Shown: positions 43,701-56,270 of the stretch, piece after piece
Layout: every line of letters starts with the position of its first letter
Numbering within the stretch: the stretch's first letter is position 1
Assembly: GCA_026261815.1 (NCBI GenBank)
Contig: JAMPIT010000493.1
Coordinates: 7,209,501-7,273,500 of the forward strand
Reading direction: 5' to 3'
DNA from: Monarcha castaneiventris obscurior
Taxonomy: Eukaryota > Chordata > Aves > Passeriformes > Monarchidae
Length of the DNA stretch: 64,000 nt
Notes under the pieces: model-generated
The model's database searches: none
What the model was told of the DNA's origin: nothing
What the model saw: only the letters and a program-made list of their open reading frames with translations
Position numbers and translations under genes: made by a program

Positions 43701-46700
43701 AGCTTCACAGGAGTGGAGCAGTGAGAGTGTGCCCAGCTTGCAGACACTTTTCCCTCCACTCTTGGCTCCATCTGCAGATGGCAAATGCCAAGCTCGGGCT
43801 GTGCTCGGTGCCAGCTCCTGCTCCAGGCCAGCTCTTCAGCACACAGAGGCAAACCAGACGTGGAAGGGAATGTGCTTCTCCCTTCCCACTGCTGGCCTAC
43901 TTGAGAAAATCCTTCCAGCTCCTGCTGATTTCATCACTTCCCTTCCTGAGGACCCAAAAGTGCCAGGTCCCAGAGGGGAGGGGAAGAAGGGAGGAGAGCC
44001 TGGAAGAGGCTGCAGGATGGCTGGTGCTGGCCCACAGGTGGGGACACACCTCTGAGGCTTTGGCTCCTTGCCACAGTCTGAGTGACATCCCTGCCAAAGG
44101 AAAATTGGTGGCACCTGTGTGACTTCCCCAAGGCAGTTTGCTGTCTCCTTTTGCCAGTGTGATCCTTGCTTGGTAGAGGGGTTTCTCTTGGACTTGATTG
44201 CTCTGGGGGAGCAAGTGAGAAGAAGGAGGGTCTGTGTGGTGGTATTACCAGAAGGGTTACAACTGCTCAGATCCCAAAGAGGGGAGTGTCTGAGGCTGGG
44301 GTAGGGAAACCCTCCCATGCTGAGGGCAGAATAGCTCTTCCAGATCTCATTGCCAGCCTGGATGTTCACGTGAACCTTGGTGTGAGCCAGCAGCGGTGTG
44401 GAAAAGAAATCATGTGGCTGCATACTGAAGGAAATGAGCCAGGGTGATCCTGGTCTGGGGACAGCTTCCATTCCCTGCCTAATTCGTGGGCTTTGGATTC
44501 ATGGCGTATTTCTTTAGCACTGAAGAATCAAAATATTTCCAAGACATTGTTGGGTAGATTTGATTTTGGATAGACTTCTTGAATTTTATTTGGATCTTGG
44601 TGGCCTGTCAGTTTATGAGGCTTAGGCTGTTGGGTTTTCCCTTCTATGGCAGCAGGCAATAGGCCTTTGTTCTTCGTGTTCTTTGGCAGAAAGTCCTTCA
44701 CAGTGTCCCTGACATCCACGTGGGTGGATGATGTGCCCACATTCCATGGCAGCGTGCAGGATTTCAGTATTTTCCCAATACAGATTCGTTAGTGGTACCA
44801 TTTACAGGTCCAGGACTGGAGCTGTGACTCCTAGATCATGCCTGGTAGAGTTGTCATTCATTATAATTATTCTTTTAATTACAAAGCATCCCACCTGACC
44901 AAGGCTTTGGAGTCCTGCTCAGGCAGTTCCTGTGCAGAACTTGGCCAGTGGTGGGCAGATGCTGGGCCATGGAGGAATGCCCACTGCTCCGGGTGGGATT
45001 CTGAGGAGCAAACATTGCCTGAACTGTCTGGTCCAGTGAAAGGGTCAGTCCTGGATGGCTGGATGCAGGGCAGATTCTCTTCCTATCCTTCTCCTGGTGA
45101 AATCTGATGAAAGAAAATAGTGACATTCCAGTTCTTGCAGCTGGTTTGAATCTCTATAAATGCACTTCACTTCCCCGCCCCCCCCCCCTTCCAAGTATGG
45201 AATTTCCTCAAATGATAAAATTTGAAAGCAGATTTCATTCAATGAAAACTCTCTGCGCGATAACTTTTAAAGAATGGTGAGGAACTCAATTTAAAACACT
45301 TTAATTCAATCAGCAGCCTGGAGGAACTAATCTACAGTGGCCCAAAGCCCAGCTAAAATTAGTCATGGCTTTACGTTTTTGGAAAAAAAATTTAGGGGTG
45401 GCTCTGTTGTTAGAAAGAACAGGGGTTTGAGCACATGACTGTCGGTAGGGTTAAATTCAAATATGCAAGTGCAGTAGTTTAAGGAATAAATTCCAGAAGC
45501 TGTTCAAGGCTCAGCTGCATTACAGAGCAACAATCAGGTTGGGTTAGAGAGAACTGCCATAGACTGAAACATCTGGAATAATATCATGTTTCCCCAAAAT
45601 GGAATTTTTTTTAAGAGCAGCAGCAATTGCTGATATTTGAGAGGGTGGAGCTAGCAGCAACTTACAAATGGCTGGAAAATGAATTAAGAATCTATAGAGT
45701 GAAATACTGAGACTTTGTCAGGAATCATGATTTTGATTATGATCTCTTGTTTAAAGCATCAGCTAATTCTGAGAACTGGGGTTTTCCAGGCTGTGGGGAT
45801 TGGTTGGACAGCTTATGCTGCAGCCAGAACCCAGCTCCTTGGCACTCAGCTTTTTAGTCTTTTGATGAATTCCAGTGAAACAAGTTGTGGCAAACTGATT
45901 TGGAGCTTTGGAGCCAGAATATGCATGAAAAATCTTGTATGGAAAGAGAGATTGTTTCGTAAAAATTTGAATGTAGTTCAGTTTAAAATATGCTTAATTT
46001 AAAACTATAAATGATATTTCGATTTTTTTAAAGAAAGATGAAAGTTTCCTCAATTCTTGCCTTATGAGTGTATTTTACACTTGAAGGATACTATAAAAGA
46101 CTTGAAGTCTCAGTTGCATTTAAAATATTTTTATTTAAAAATTTGCTTTGACTACAGAGATATTTTGTATAATTGTAACTTCATCTGTTAATTTTGAAGG
46201 AAATATTTCTGGAGAAGGAAAACATTCCCATGCAAATAACAGTTGTACAGAACAAGGAACAGAAAGGTGCTTAATCACAAATGAACTCGCCCATTTTAAT
46301 TTACCTTGGACGATAAAACCAAATAATGTCATTCGGAAAAAAACCATAATCAGATATTTACAGTATCCATTTTTTCCATGTTGTGGATTATTCAGCACTA
46401 CAGTTAATGGCATTTTACATTAAGCTTTCAATACATTAAGAATGTCGGCTGCTGTACACACCCCAAAACCAGCCTGAATTCACATTTTAGAAACAACTTA
46501 AATGAAGGGAGTTTTTAAACAATTTCACTGAACAATAAAATTCAACTGAGTAACTTAAGCTGAATTTCTTAAAACTGAGTCAGTAAAGCGCTCCCAAAAT
46601 GTCACGCACAATGGATTATAACAAAGGAGCAGAACTTCCCCAAATCTTTGCACAGTGTTTGTTACTGCAACTTAAAGTGCTACACTGAGATTAGAATTAC

Positions 46701-49285
46701 TTTACTCCAAGTCCCAACCTAAATTTAGCTCCAGGATTCACATACTGCACTCGCTTCATTGGAAGAGTTTGGTTCTCTTGTAGCATATTTGAGCTAGTTT
46801 TGCATCTCCTTGGGGAATAAATTACAGCCTGAATGAGAACATTCACACATATTTACGGCATTAATGCTCTGTGCAGTCGGAGGGGCTGCGTGCAGTCAGC
46901 CTTTAAAACTATGCTACCTCTAGCCCCCTTCCAGGGCTTCATTTAATTTCTGTGTCAATGGCCATCAAGCGCAGTGAGAAACAATGAAACATTTTTTTCT
47001 GACAGTGTTTCTTTGCAAACATAGCAGTAAGTTTCTCGCTTTAGCATTTCCATCAGAGTGAACTCTTTCCCCCCACCGACCCAGCCCCATGTGAGTAACT
47101 GCACTTGTACAGCGAGTTGTTTCACATGCCCCAAATAAAAATGTAATAAATCCAGAGTAAGGAAAATGCTTATGAACCAGTTTAAGGTGTTATGTAATAC
47201 TAGTTACATAAAGTTTTGGATATCTTTATACCTTTAAGGTATTATTGCCTTCAAAAAGAACACAAACTGGAGTTTAATTTCAAAACATTTGATAGTAGTT
47301 TAGTCTTAAAATACATAAATTTGGCTTGTAGATGTGGCTACATCACATAATGAATTTACAGCTCTCCAAAGAAACAGCAGGTGTGCCCAGTGCTAAATAA
47401 AACATCTCCTGTAAGCCAGCAGAGATCTCCTGATCTGCACCAGCCCAGGATTTGTCCCGTGCTCTAATTTTGGTGACGGGTAATGTTTTCAGACAAACAG
47501 TCACGAGCACACTATCATTTTATAGCACTATGCTCACATCTGTTGGGAAATTCTGATACTTTCAAACCTTTTATAACTTTGAAGTGCATTTTCCCAAGAG
47601 AAGTATTTTATAACTGGTCAGCTATCAGTGTTACGTTATTGCCAAATTATGGTCAGTTGTTTGCAGGCAGCAAGCAGGGTTTCAGTGCTTAAAAATACAT
47701 ATAAAAGAGGCTGTTGCAAAGCACAGTATGAGCTGTGCTGTAGGGTGGTGTGGATGGGATTATTACCCCTGAAGCCCTGACCTGGTGGGCTGCAAACATA
47801 AGGGTTTCTTTAAAACCTGTGGTCAGGATGTTGTGCTATCTGTGCCTCTCTTACATGTGGCCTGTGCAGTGCACAGGAGGTGAATGGAATCAGTCTCCAG
47901 GCTGAGCTCTTCCTCTCGTCTCTTCTCCTGCTTGAGGAAATTCACACCCAGAAGGAAACACTGTAGTCCAGGTGAAAGAAGTGTAGTACATCCCAATACA
48001 GCCTCCAGAAATAGTCTCCCACCTGAATGATTTCCACAGCAACTAAAGATTTTACCTTTAATGAAATTTGCTACAACTTCACTATTCCAGGCATGGCTCT
48101 GAATGTAAGCAGCACTGCTGAGCTACTACCTGACAACCAGAAGCCTCTTGTTCATTAATAGTATTTTTAAAGGGATAGAATTTCCCCTTTTGCCAAGCAT
48201 TGCTTGTACTGAAAGGCAGTCATGAGCTGGGACGCTGGTAGAGCATTAACTGATAACTTCTCATTCCCACTGAAGTATCTCATTAGAAGTATCTGGCAAA
48301 ATGATTCCTAATTCACCCAATATGGAGTTTGGTTAACTTCATCAGTCTAAACAGTGGGTCCTTGGTCTGGACTTCCTCTCAAGGCAGAGGAAACGGGGAG
48401 ATGGCTCCAGGGTCAGGGTGCCTCACTGGGCAACTTAACACTTGAGGATGGGAGACAGCTCTTACCCACTAATCAGGAAGTTTGTACAATCAGCTTTGAG
48501 TCACAGATGCAAAGGCTCTCCAGCAACTGATGCAAATGGAAAGGTTTTTAACCACATATTTCAGTTAACTCTTAGATTTGCTTGATGGCTTTGGTATGAG
48601 AGGTCTCAAACTTGTAGATGAGAAGCTGCTCCTGTAACAGGTCACTGGTGGTTGGGCACTGAACACCCCCAGGCACCAACACCAGGGTGTGCCTGCAGCA
48701 TCCAGCTGTCCTGAATGTTGCTGTGACTTTCTTTCAATCTCTGTGGCAAGTGAATTGGGTTTCTCTAATCTATTCTTATGGCTCTAAACTATTAGCAATT
48801 TTAAGGACACCTAGCTCAGCCTCATGTTGCCAGATCCTGTCTAGTTTAATTAATGACATTCAGCAAATGAGAGGGGGTTGTCCTGTGACTTACTGCTGTG
48901 AGGAGCTTCTGGATATATAGAGTTGGACCCAAAAACCAGTGGGCATTCTCCACAGTAACCAGTGGTTATGAACCTGTACCTGGCAATCTGCTCCCTTTGG
49001 AAAAACGTTTCAGAGTCACCCATAAGAAGTAATGCTGAAATGAGAGGAAAAAGTCATGTAAATTCTCCCACACCTGCAGCACTAAGGCTGGGATTCCTAG
49101 TAATGTAAACTTCATTTTCTGTGCAAGATTTTACTGCATTTTGTAGCAAAAAAAAAGGCTTAAACTTACAACTAAAGACCAACATCTTAAGCAGAGAGCA
49201 ATATAGTTTAAAAGCTCAAGGTCACTGTATTAGTGCTTCAAGAAGAGTGAGGGTACCTGGGCTCAGCTGGCCATCTCTGGGAACT
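40723..49285. other. Non-coding interval between mir-193a and the TTCCC repeat
   Basis: No exon or RNA gene was recognised. The interval is A/T-rich, with AT-dense parts around 42850-42880 and 46000-46430. It probably belongs to the primary transcript of the microRNA cluster. Confidence 0.5.
45172..45189. repeat. C-run
   Basis: A run of about 11 C preceded by ccccg. It is simple sequence with no other context. Confidence 0.75.
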
Positions 49286-49288
49286 GTG

Positions 49289-49622
49289 CCTTCCCTTCCC
49301 TTCCCTTCCCTTCCCTTCCCTTCCCTTCCCTTCCCTTCCCTTCCCTTCCCTTCCCTTCCCTTCCCTTCCCTTCCCTTCCCTTCCCTTCCCTTCCCTCCCT
49401 CCCTTCCCTTCCCTTCCCTTCCCTTCCCTTCCCTTCCCTTCCCTTCCTTCCCTTCCCTTCCCTTCCCTTCCTTCCCTCCCTTCCCTTCCCTTTCCCTTCC
49501 CTCCCTTCCCTTCCCTTCCCTTCCCTTCCCTTCCCTTCCCTTCCCTTCCCTTCCCTTCCCTTCCCTTCCCTTCCCTTCCCTTCCCTTCCCTTCCCTTCCC
49601 TTCCCTTCCCTTCCCTTCCCTC
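49289..49622. repeat. Pentanucleotide microsatellite (TTCCC)n / (GGGAA)n, about 66 units
   Basis: The repeat is pure for about 100 bases, then has several interruptions (ccctccctccc, cttccttccc, cctttccc) between 49390 and 49510, then is pure again for about 110 bases. The pyrimidine strand is plus. All three frames stay open on both strands because a five-base repeat gives the same 15-base cycle. The Gly/Lys/Glu-rich and Pro/Leu/Phe/Ser-rich ORFs are artefacts. Confidence 0.99.
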
Positions 49623-52600
49623 TTCTCTGTTGTGCCCCAGTATCCAAAATAGACACATTTCATGAATGCACTGGCAAGCATGTGATGGGATTAGTGATGA
49701 GACGAAGCCAAAACACTTATCAATTATTGTATCTGTTTACTTCCTCAAAAAAGGCTTCCTTCAGAGGCACGTGCCTCCTTGCTTGTAACCAAACCCTCTG
49801 TGTTCTCCCTCGCTTGTTGAAAATTGATTTGCACATGCTTTGCTCCAGTGGAAGTCTTTTGGCTTGTCCCTATGAAATGTCACTGCTGGTGGGTGTAGAG
49901 GGGCGTGGGTGTTCCCTGCCCTTGGGGTGCTGGCACTGCACATGGGTCACACGCCTGCCTTGAGGAGTGCCTCTGCCCGGTCCATCCAGGCTCCCCGAGC
50001 ACCACAAAAGGGGCAGTTGTGTCTTTAAAAAGAAAAAAAGTGGAGCTTTCAGGTTCCAGTCTTCTCTACTTGCTCCTCCCCAGGGAATGGACACAATTTG
50101 ACCTTCCTAAATTATAATGAACTAGGAATAAGCCTTTGCTGAAAAGGTGGAAAAGCGCAGTGAAAAAAATCACCAGGATCATGTAAACTGTGGCTAATGA
50201 AATGTGGATTTACGTGACCACCCATAGCTGATGCACATTTTATGCTTGACTTCTTCCATGTGATGAGTCCACTGCTAGCAGGGGCAATACTTTTAATTAC
50301 ATGCTCCATATTTTTTTCAGGACTTTGTACACTGCTCAGACATAAGGGAACTAATCCACAAAGTGTGCAAATGAAATGAATCTAAATTCTTACCTGAGGC
50401 ACTATCCAGGCAAAGTAAAGACTAAGCCCAATGCTTTTTAAAAGCTTGTCAATGACAATAATTAGCTCCTGTTTTAATGCTAATACATTCTGACCATATG
50501 CATAGTATTGTAATGCTCATAATCAGTATTGGTGTAAACATGGGGAGAATAAGTCCAAAGTTGTAATTTTTAAAAAAGTCAGATACTGGACTTTGTGTGA
50601 ATTCTTAGGAGTGTAGGAGCTCATACAACTCTTAGGAGTGTATGAGCACAGGAGTATTCTTATATTCTTTCCACTTATTTAACCTCAAAGAACTGGTAAA
50701 TGGAGAGCACCAGAACACCTGATATATCTACGTAAAGCTCCAGGTCAGTAGCATGCTTAAGCACATGCTTAACTTAAAGCATACAATTAATCACATCCCT
50801 GGTCCATGGAGTAATTAAACTTGTGCTTATGTACTTTGTACAGCACAGTACCAGCCTGCAGGCATTCTCTGAATACTAGTGTGCCTGAGAAAGTGGTGAA
50901 TCAGAAAGTGATTTTTGGCTGGAGTTCGAAAATGAGCTTAAAAGAGTGAGTTAGGCACCCAGAATTCATTAGATTGGAGTAGCTATGGAAAAGCTGGTCT
51001 TGTTAGCAGAGCCGAGTAAGTAGCAAGGTGTGGCCATTTACTTTAGGGTAATGCCTCAGTTTTGTTTAAAGTGAAACGATTTTAAAAAACCCTTTTGCTC
51101 GGTAATTCCCTGCTGCTCTCCTCTTTGCTTCCCTCAGTGCTGGGCAGACCAGACAGTTCCAGCAGAGCCCAGGCTGGGCAGCCCCTTGCAGCTTCTCTCT
51201 TAACTCACTGGTTGGGGTTTAGGTGGGTTCAGCACTGGGGGCAGCACTGGCAGGTCGAGGCCAGTGGCATGGCTGCTTTTGCTGTCAGTGATCAGTCTGG
51301 GCACAACGCTGTGGGAGCACACTCCTCTGGAGCCAGCAGGCAAATGGGCACTGCTGGTCATTATCCATACCCCAGGAGCCTGCTCCAGCACTGCTGGGGC
51401 CAGCACCTTGCGTTACAGCTGCACTACTGAACCCAGCAGCTGAGCGTGGTCCTGGGCACAACTGTGGCCTGGCACTCCTCCAGCCAGTCCTGGACATTGT
51501 CTGAAACTCAGCATGAGCAATGGACCATTATCAAGAGGCTGATTTGGATGTGTCCCCTTTCCCCCCTTCTTTTGGAGACTTTAACAGGACAGCAGTGCCC
51601 AGACTGGGCTGCTTGGCCATGCCCTGGTTAAATTACTAGGAGTCATGGAGCCTCTTCCAACCACAGCTCCTCCCCTGGCATTTTTCTCCTGCTGTTCTAC
51701 TGTTCTCCCTTTCTGTCCCTGTCCTGGTGCCAGCCAGTTTGATACTTCAGTCATCACTGAAGCTCCCTTCTAAGCTGCTCTGGGTGTGCTTTGCCCACAC
51801 ATGGGTGGTTTGACCAGGCAGCAGTGCCATCCTCTTTGCCATCCTGAGCCAGGTCATGGTCTCTTGCCACTCAAGAGTGAGTGTAATGTGGCAGCCTCTA
51901 GTAGGCTTGTTGATGACTAATTGTTTTATTTTATATACTTCAAGTCAGCTGCTTTAATTTGCTTGTTCTCCAAGGCTCTGTGTATAAATGCTAGTGAGGT
52001 CACCACACTGAGGCAAAGCAGGGCAGCATCAAAAGCTCCTCTTTGAAATACTGGCTCCTGGATATCTGAATGGTGGAAGGCTCGTTTGCAAAGCAGCCTC
52101 TATGGAAAGTCTGTGTAATGTGTTTGATTATCCAACTTTGCCATTTTCAAAGGACCCAGTCAAGATGAACAGGGCCTAAATGTACCATCTCCTAAAAATA
52201 ACTCTGGCTTTCCAGCTCCTCTGCTGATGTTGGGAGTGGGAGAACAAAAAGTGGTGCTCCAAAATGAGGATTGTAAAGAGAGAGATGTCAAATGCACGTG
52301 GTCAAACCCACCTCTTGTCAGCCCCAGAGGATTCTTCTGTTAGGGCTCAAGTGTTCCTCCACTTTTGGGTCCCAGGCAGTTCCTCCCAGGCACTGGCTCT
52401 CCTGGATGAGAGCTCAGCTGGGCAGCTCTGCTGGAGACAGTGACAATGGGGACATGGTCTGTTCCTTGGCAAAGTGAGACACTTCCTGAATTCTCCTAAT
52501 GTGTGTATTTTTATTTTTTTGTGGGTGAGGGACAAGGGCAGGACTGGCCAGGATGGATCACAGTTCTCACTGTGCATTCCTTTTGTGCTGTACAGTTAAT

Positions 52601-55394
52601 ATTTTCTTGGGGACTGCTCATGTAATTTTCAAGATGGTGATCTGCCTGATCTTGGTTTTGAGAGAAAAATCAGAGCCACGCCTCGCTTCAGAAAGCAAAC
52701 TCAATGTGTAATGGTTTCTGGAGGGCCATGCTGATATCAGTTGCTCTCTTGGTGTCATGTCCACTGGCTCATGCACCTGGAGTCAGCTCCAGGTTTGGGA
52801 AGTGTACAGTCTCAGAGTCCTCGGAACCCTGGTGTATTTTCAGCTGCTCTGAAGGCAGCCCTTCGTCTTTCCAAGCTGTGTAGAGCCAGCACTGCTGCCA
52901 TCTAAACCCAGAGGCTGAAGCTCTTGTCCGGGCACAGCAGGATAGGCAGCTGCTGTTTAAAAGGCTCAGAATCTCTCCTGTGAGTGGGTGTTACTCACTT
53001 GGTAATACCAGTCCATTCCAGCTGAGGATCTGTCCCTTTGTTTTGTGTATGGGACAATTTGTTTTCAATTTTTGTTTCTGAAAGGAAACTGTCAAGACAA
53101 AATTCACACTTTAAAAAATTAAGGGAAACAGCCCTTTGTCCGTTTCTAACAATCCCCTTCGATGACTAAAGCTGGAAGAATTCTAGAAACTGCAATAATT
53201 TTCTACCTTCACTTTGGTTTTGTTATGCTCTTGCATTTTCTGAGTTTCAGATACAACACAACAAAAATAATTTGAGTTAACATCAGTGTAACCTAGAGAT
53301 GTGTGCTTTGATCATCAGAATCTGATTGTGCTTTATCTAGAAGTGGGACTGCAGCAGCAGGGAACCAAGAGCAGCTTGAGCAATGTTCACTCCTCTTGTA
53401 GTGCACAGCCTCGTGCTGGCTTTGCAATCCAAGAGGGAACATGCAAAGCCTCTGTGAAGGGTGTTGCCCTTCAGCACATATCCATCCTCACTCAATTCTG
53501 CCAATCACCCAATGCCAGTAAAATAAAATTGAGGGTGAGATAGCCTGCCCAGGCTGCAACTACTGCAGTTGCCTGCTTTTCCATGCCCTGGGTCTGCTCT
53601 GCCTGCTCGTGGTGAGGTCCTGGCTGCCAGGGAGGTTGTGCTCTCCCTGGGGCAGGGACTCATCACATTTTCTTCCGTGATGGTACAGCAGCCAGTGCTG
53701 CAGGGACCTGGTCCTGCCTGGGGTTCCCCTCAACTACAAACAGTTGTTTACTGTCAATTCAAGGAGAAAAAAAACCAAAACAAACTTTTGAAAACAATAA
53801 CAACATGCATCTAATTTTCATTTTAGTCCTAAAAACTATTTGATGCTCATTATAAAAGAATTGATTCCTTAAATGAATGAAGCAACCAGGAGTGCTGCTT
53901 TCAGTGTGGAACTGCTGATGCTCTGACTCATGCTCTGCTTCTCGTGGGCTCTGGCTTTTATGCTTCATTTAGGACACCAATGTCATTAGCATTTAGAGGG
54001 CTGCTGCTTCTTTTTATTATTACACTGCAGTTGTAACTTTCTCAAAGATGCAAATAATATTTGGATCCGAATCATGGCTCATGTTTTATTACCAACTCAG
54101 GGCATAGGGTTTGCTTTCAGTTGACTTACAAGCCTCAGAAGAAATTGTAAATGAAAATAAGGTGTGGCTCTGTGCAGTTCTGAGAGGGTCTCTGGAGATT
54201 TTGGATGCCAGGTTGTCTGTTACTGTGGAGTGTCATCCCATGTGGGATGGGTGAGGATATTTATCTTGTGTTGCACAGTGCTGGGACCTTTGTGACTCCC
54301 CAAGCATCCCTGGTCACACCAGCTGCATGCATGTCCTTGGAGATGCCTTGTGTGAATGGCAGGACCTGCAAACACGATGCTGGGCAAAAGGCTCCTTGCT
54401 GAGGGACCCAGTGTGATGCTTTTACTACAAGAGGAAAGAAGAGAAAAAAAGCCCTGAGAGTGCTTAGGGGTTCCCCGCTTTGACACAAACTCTCTTGGAA
54501 GTCCTTGAGCATGTCACAAAGTCCTTCTCAAGGGCAACGGCTTGCAGGGACACTTGCAAGCCCATTGTGGGATGGGGCCCACCCCAGGTCTCCACAGGCA
54601 GAATTCATGGGGAAACAACAGAGCAGAATTGTGGGAATCTGCCAGTAGTTTCTGTTGAGTCCACTGCCATCAAAATACTGATCAATTAAAAGGAAGGTGT
54701 TACTCCTTGCCCTAAGAACATGCAGGGCTGGGCTGGGATTTCCAGGAGGACTTGTGAATGAGGATTGAAAATTCCCAGCCAAATACTTAGCACCTTTTAG
54801 TTGGAAATTTATAGATCTTTTTCAGATATTACTTTAGCTGAAAGTTGTTAAGAAATCAGAAGTAATTCCCTAAAATCTTAGCTTTATTAATAAATTAAAG
54901 ACATCTGCTGCTGCAGATGAGTGTGAGCTCTCCTGCTGGGACCTGGGTGCTGTGAGTGCCCTGGAGAGCTCCAGGTACCCCTGGGATTGCAGGTTATGAC
55001 CCAGTGTGAGATGTGTGGGGCCAGTCAGCTCTGGGGTCTCCACTTCCCCTGGCCAAAGCACCACTGCTCACCTGGGTGCTGGAACAATGAGTACTTGCAG
55101 GACAAGGCGATCCTGCCTTTTGCCCCTGTGGCTGGGGTGTTCCAGGGCTGCCTGCAGCGAGCTGTGCCAGCTCCATTTGGTGACATCCTTGCGAGTGACA
55201 GACGAGCCATCTGGTGTTACGCTGGAACTCAGCACGGCGTTCAGGAGGAGCCCACAGGGATGGCAAAGCAGTTGCACACCTTCCACTGCCGTGTGGGCTG
55301 GGCACTGGGGCTGGGGCATCAGCAGAGCCGTGTGTGCCGTGCTGCAGAGAACGGGCCCTGTCACACCCTGCCCTCCTGGGGACCGACTGAGCGG
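49623..55394. other. Non-coding interval between the TTCCC repeat and mir-365b
   Basis: No coding exon was recognised. The sequence between 50330 and 50600 is AT-rich with ccatatgcatag and gacaataattagc elements and could be a regulatory element, but I cannot show conservation. The 54990-55390 part is GC-richer and leads directly into the microRNA. Confidence 0.5.
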
Positions 55395-55480
55395 CAGCAA
55401 GAAAAATGAGGGACTTTCAGGGGCAGCTGTGTTTTACTAACCCAGTCATAATGCCCCTAAAAATCCTTATTGTTCTTGCA
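55395..55480 (+). ncRNA. MIR365B: microRNA precursor mir-365b
   Basis: The 3p arm at 55449-55470 is identical to miR-365-3p (starts TAATGCCCCTAAAAATCC), and the 5p arm at 55409-55430 is identical to miR-365b-5p (starts AGGGACTTTCAGGGG). The basal stem gcaagaaaaatgaggga pairs with tccttattgttcttgc. The 5p arm and the loop agree with the 365b rather than the 365a paralogue, which fits its linkage to mir-193a and RAB11FIP4 (365a is linked to mir-193b). It lies 15.3 kb downstream of mir-193a on the same strand, so the two are probably one transcription unit. Confidence 0.98.
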
Positions 55481-56235
55481 ATAGTCAACTGTGGCATGGG
55501 GAGGCCTGGAAGGAGGGCTCAAGGGCAGGCAGCCCTCAGGAAGGAGGGCTGGCAGGTTGGAGCAGGGTGTCAGGCTGGGGACAGTGTTTCTGTTGGAGTG
55601 GAACTAAAAGGACGTGGTGTTGTGACCTGTGGTGTGGAGTGTGTGCTTCTTACGATGCTCAGGGCATGAGAACGGGAGCACAAAGATGGGAAATTAAACA
55701 AGCCAAGTGCTTTCCCTCCCTGTTGTGTCTGTCTGACATTTCCCCCCACCAGACATAAATGCAACCAGAGAGATGCACCCCAAGCCCACAGAGAGAGCCC
55801 TTACCCAAACCATTCCTTCCTGCCCAATTCTGCTTTACTCCTCTTTCAGCAAACTCATTGCAGGTCTCTGCTCATCCACAGCATCGTTCTCTGAGCTTTA
55901 TTCCTGCTCTCATATCAGATCAGACCATGATGAAGTAATTGCATGCAAAGAAGCAATTTGTTAAACAGAACCATAATATTCAATTATTTGCCATCTTTAT
56001 GCATTCTCATACTTTATTTGCATTTCTGAGAACTTCTCTATGCTGAGTAAAAGTTTTTATTTTCATTGAACTCTGTAATAATGTTCAAAGCTTTTATCCT
56101 TTAATAACTCTAGGGGTATAGATAGACAAATTAATGGCTCCCTGGCCCCACAGCAGCAACTGTCCTTTCACATTGTCTGCATGGATTACTTATTCATTAC
56201 CTTTCTGAAAAGGCTTTGTTTATGTCTTTAGCATT

Positions 56236-56270
56236 TTTATCAATTAATTGATATAATTATCAATTAATTC
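56236..56270. promoter_or_regulatory. Paired palindromic homeodomain-type sites
   Basis: The 14-base perfect palindrome atcaattaattgat at 56239-56252 is followed eight bases later by a second atcaattaatt. TAATTA-type cores are typical homeodomain sites. An octamer-like atttgcat occurs about 220 bases upstream. Function is only suggested by the motif density. Confidence 0.3.

Noticed and set aside
49121..49963. 280-codon Pro/Leu/Phe/Ser ORF and three Gly/Lys/Glu ORFs
   Set aside because: They are translations of the TTCCC microsatellite, identical in every frame.
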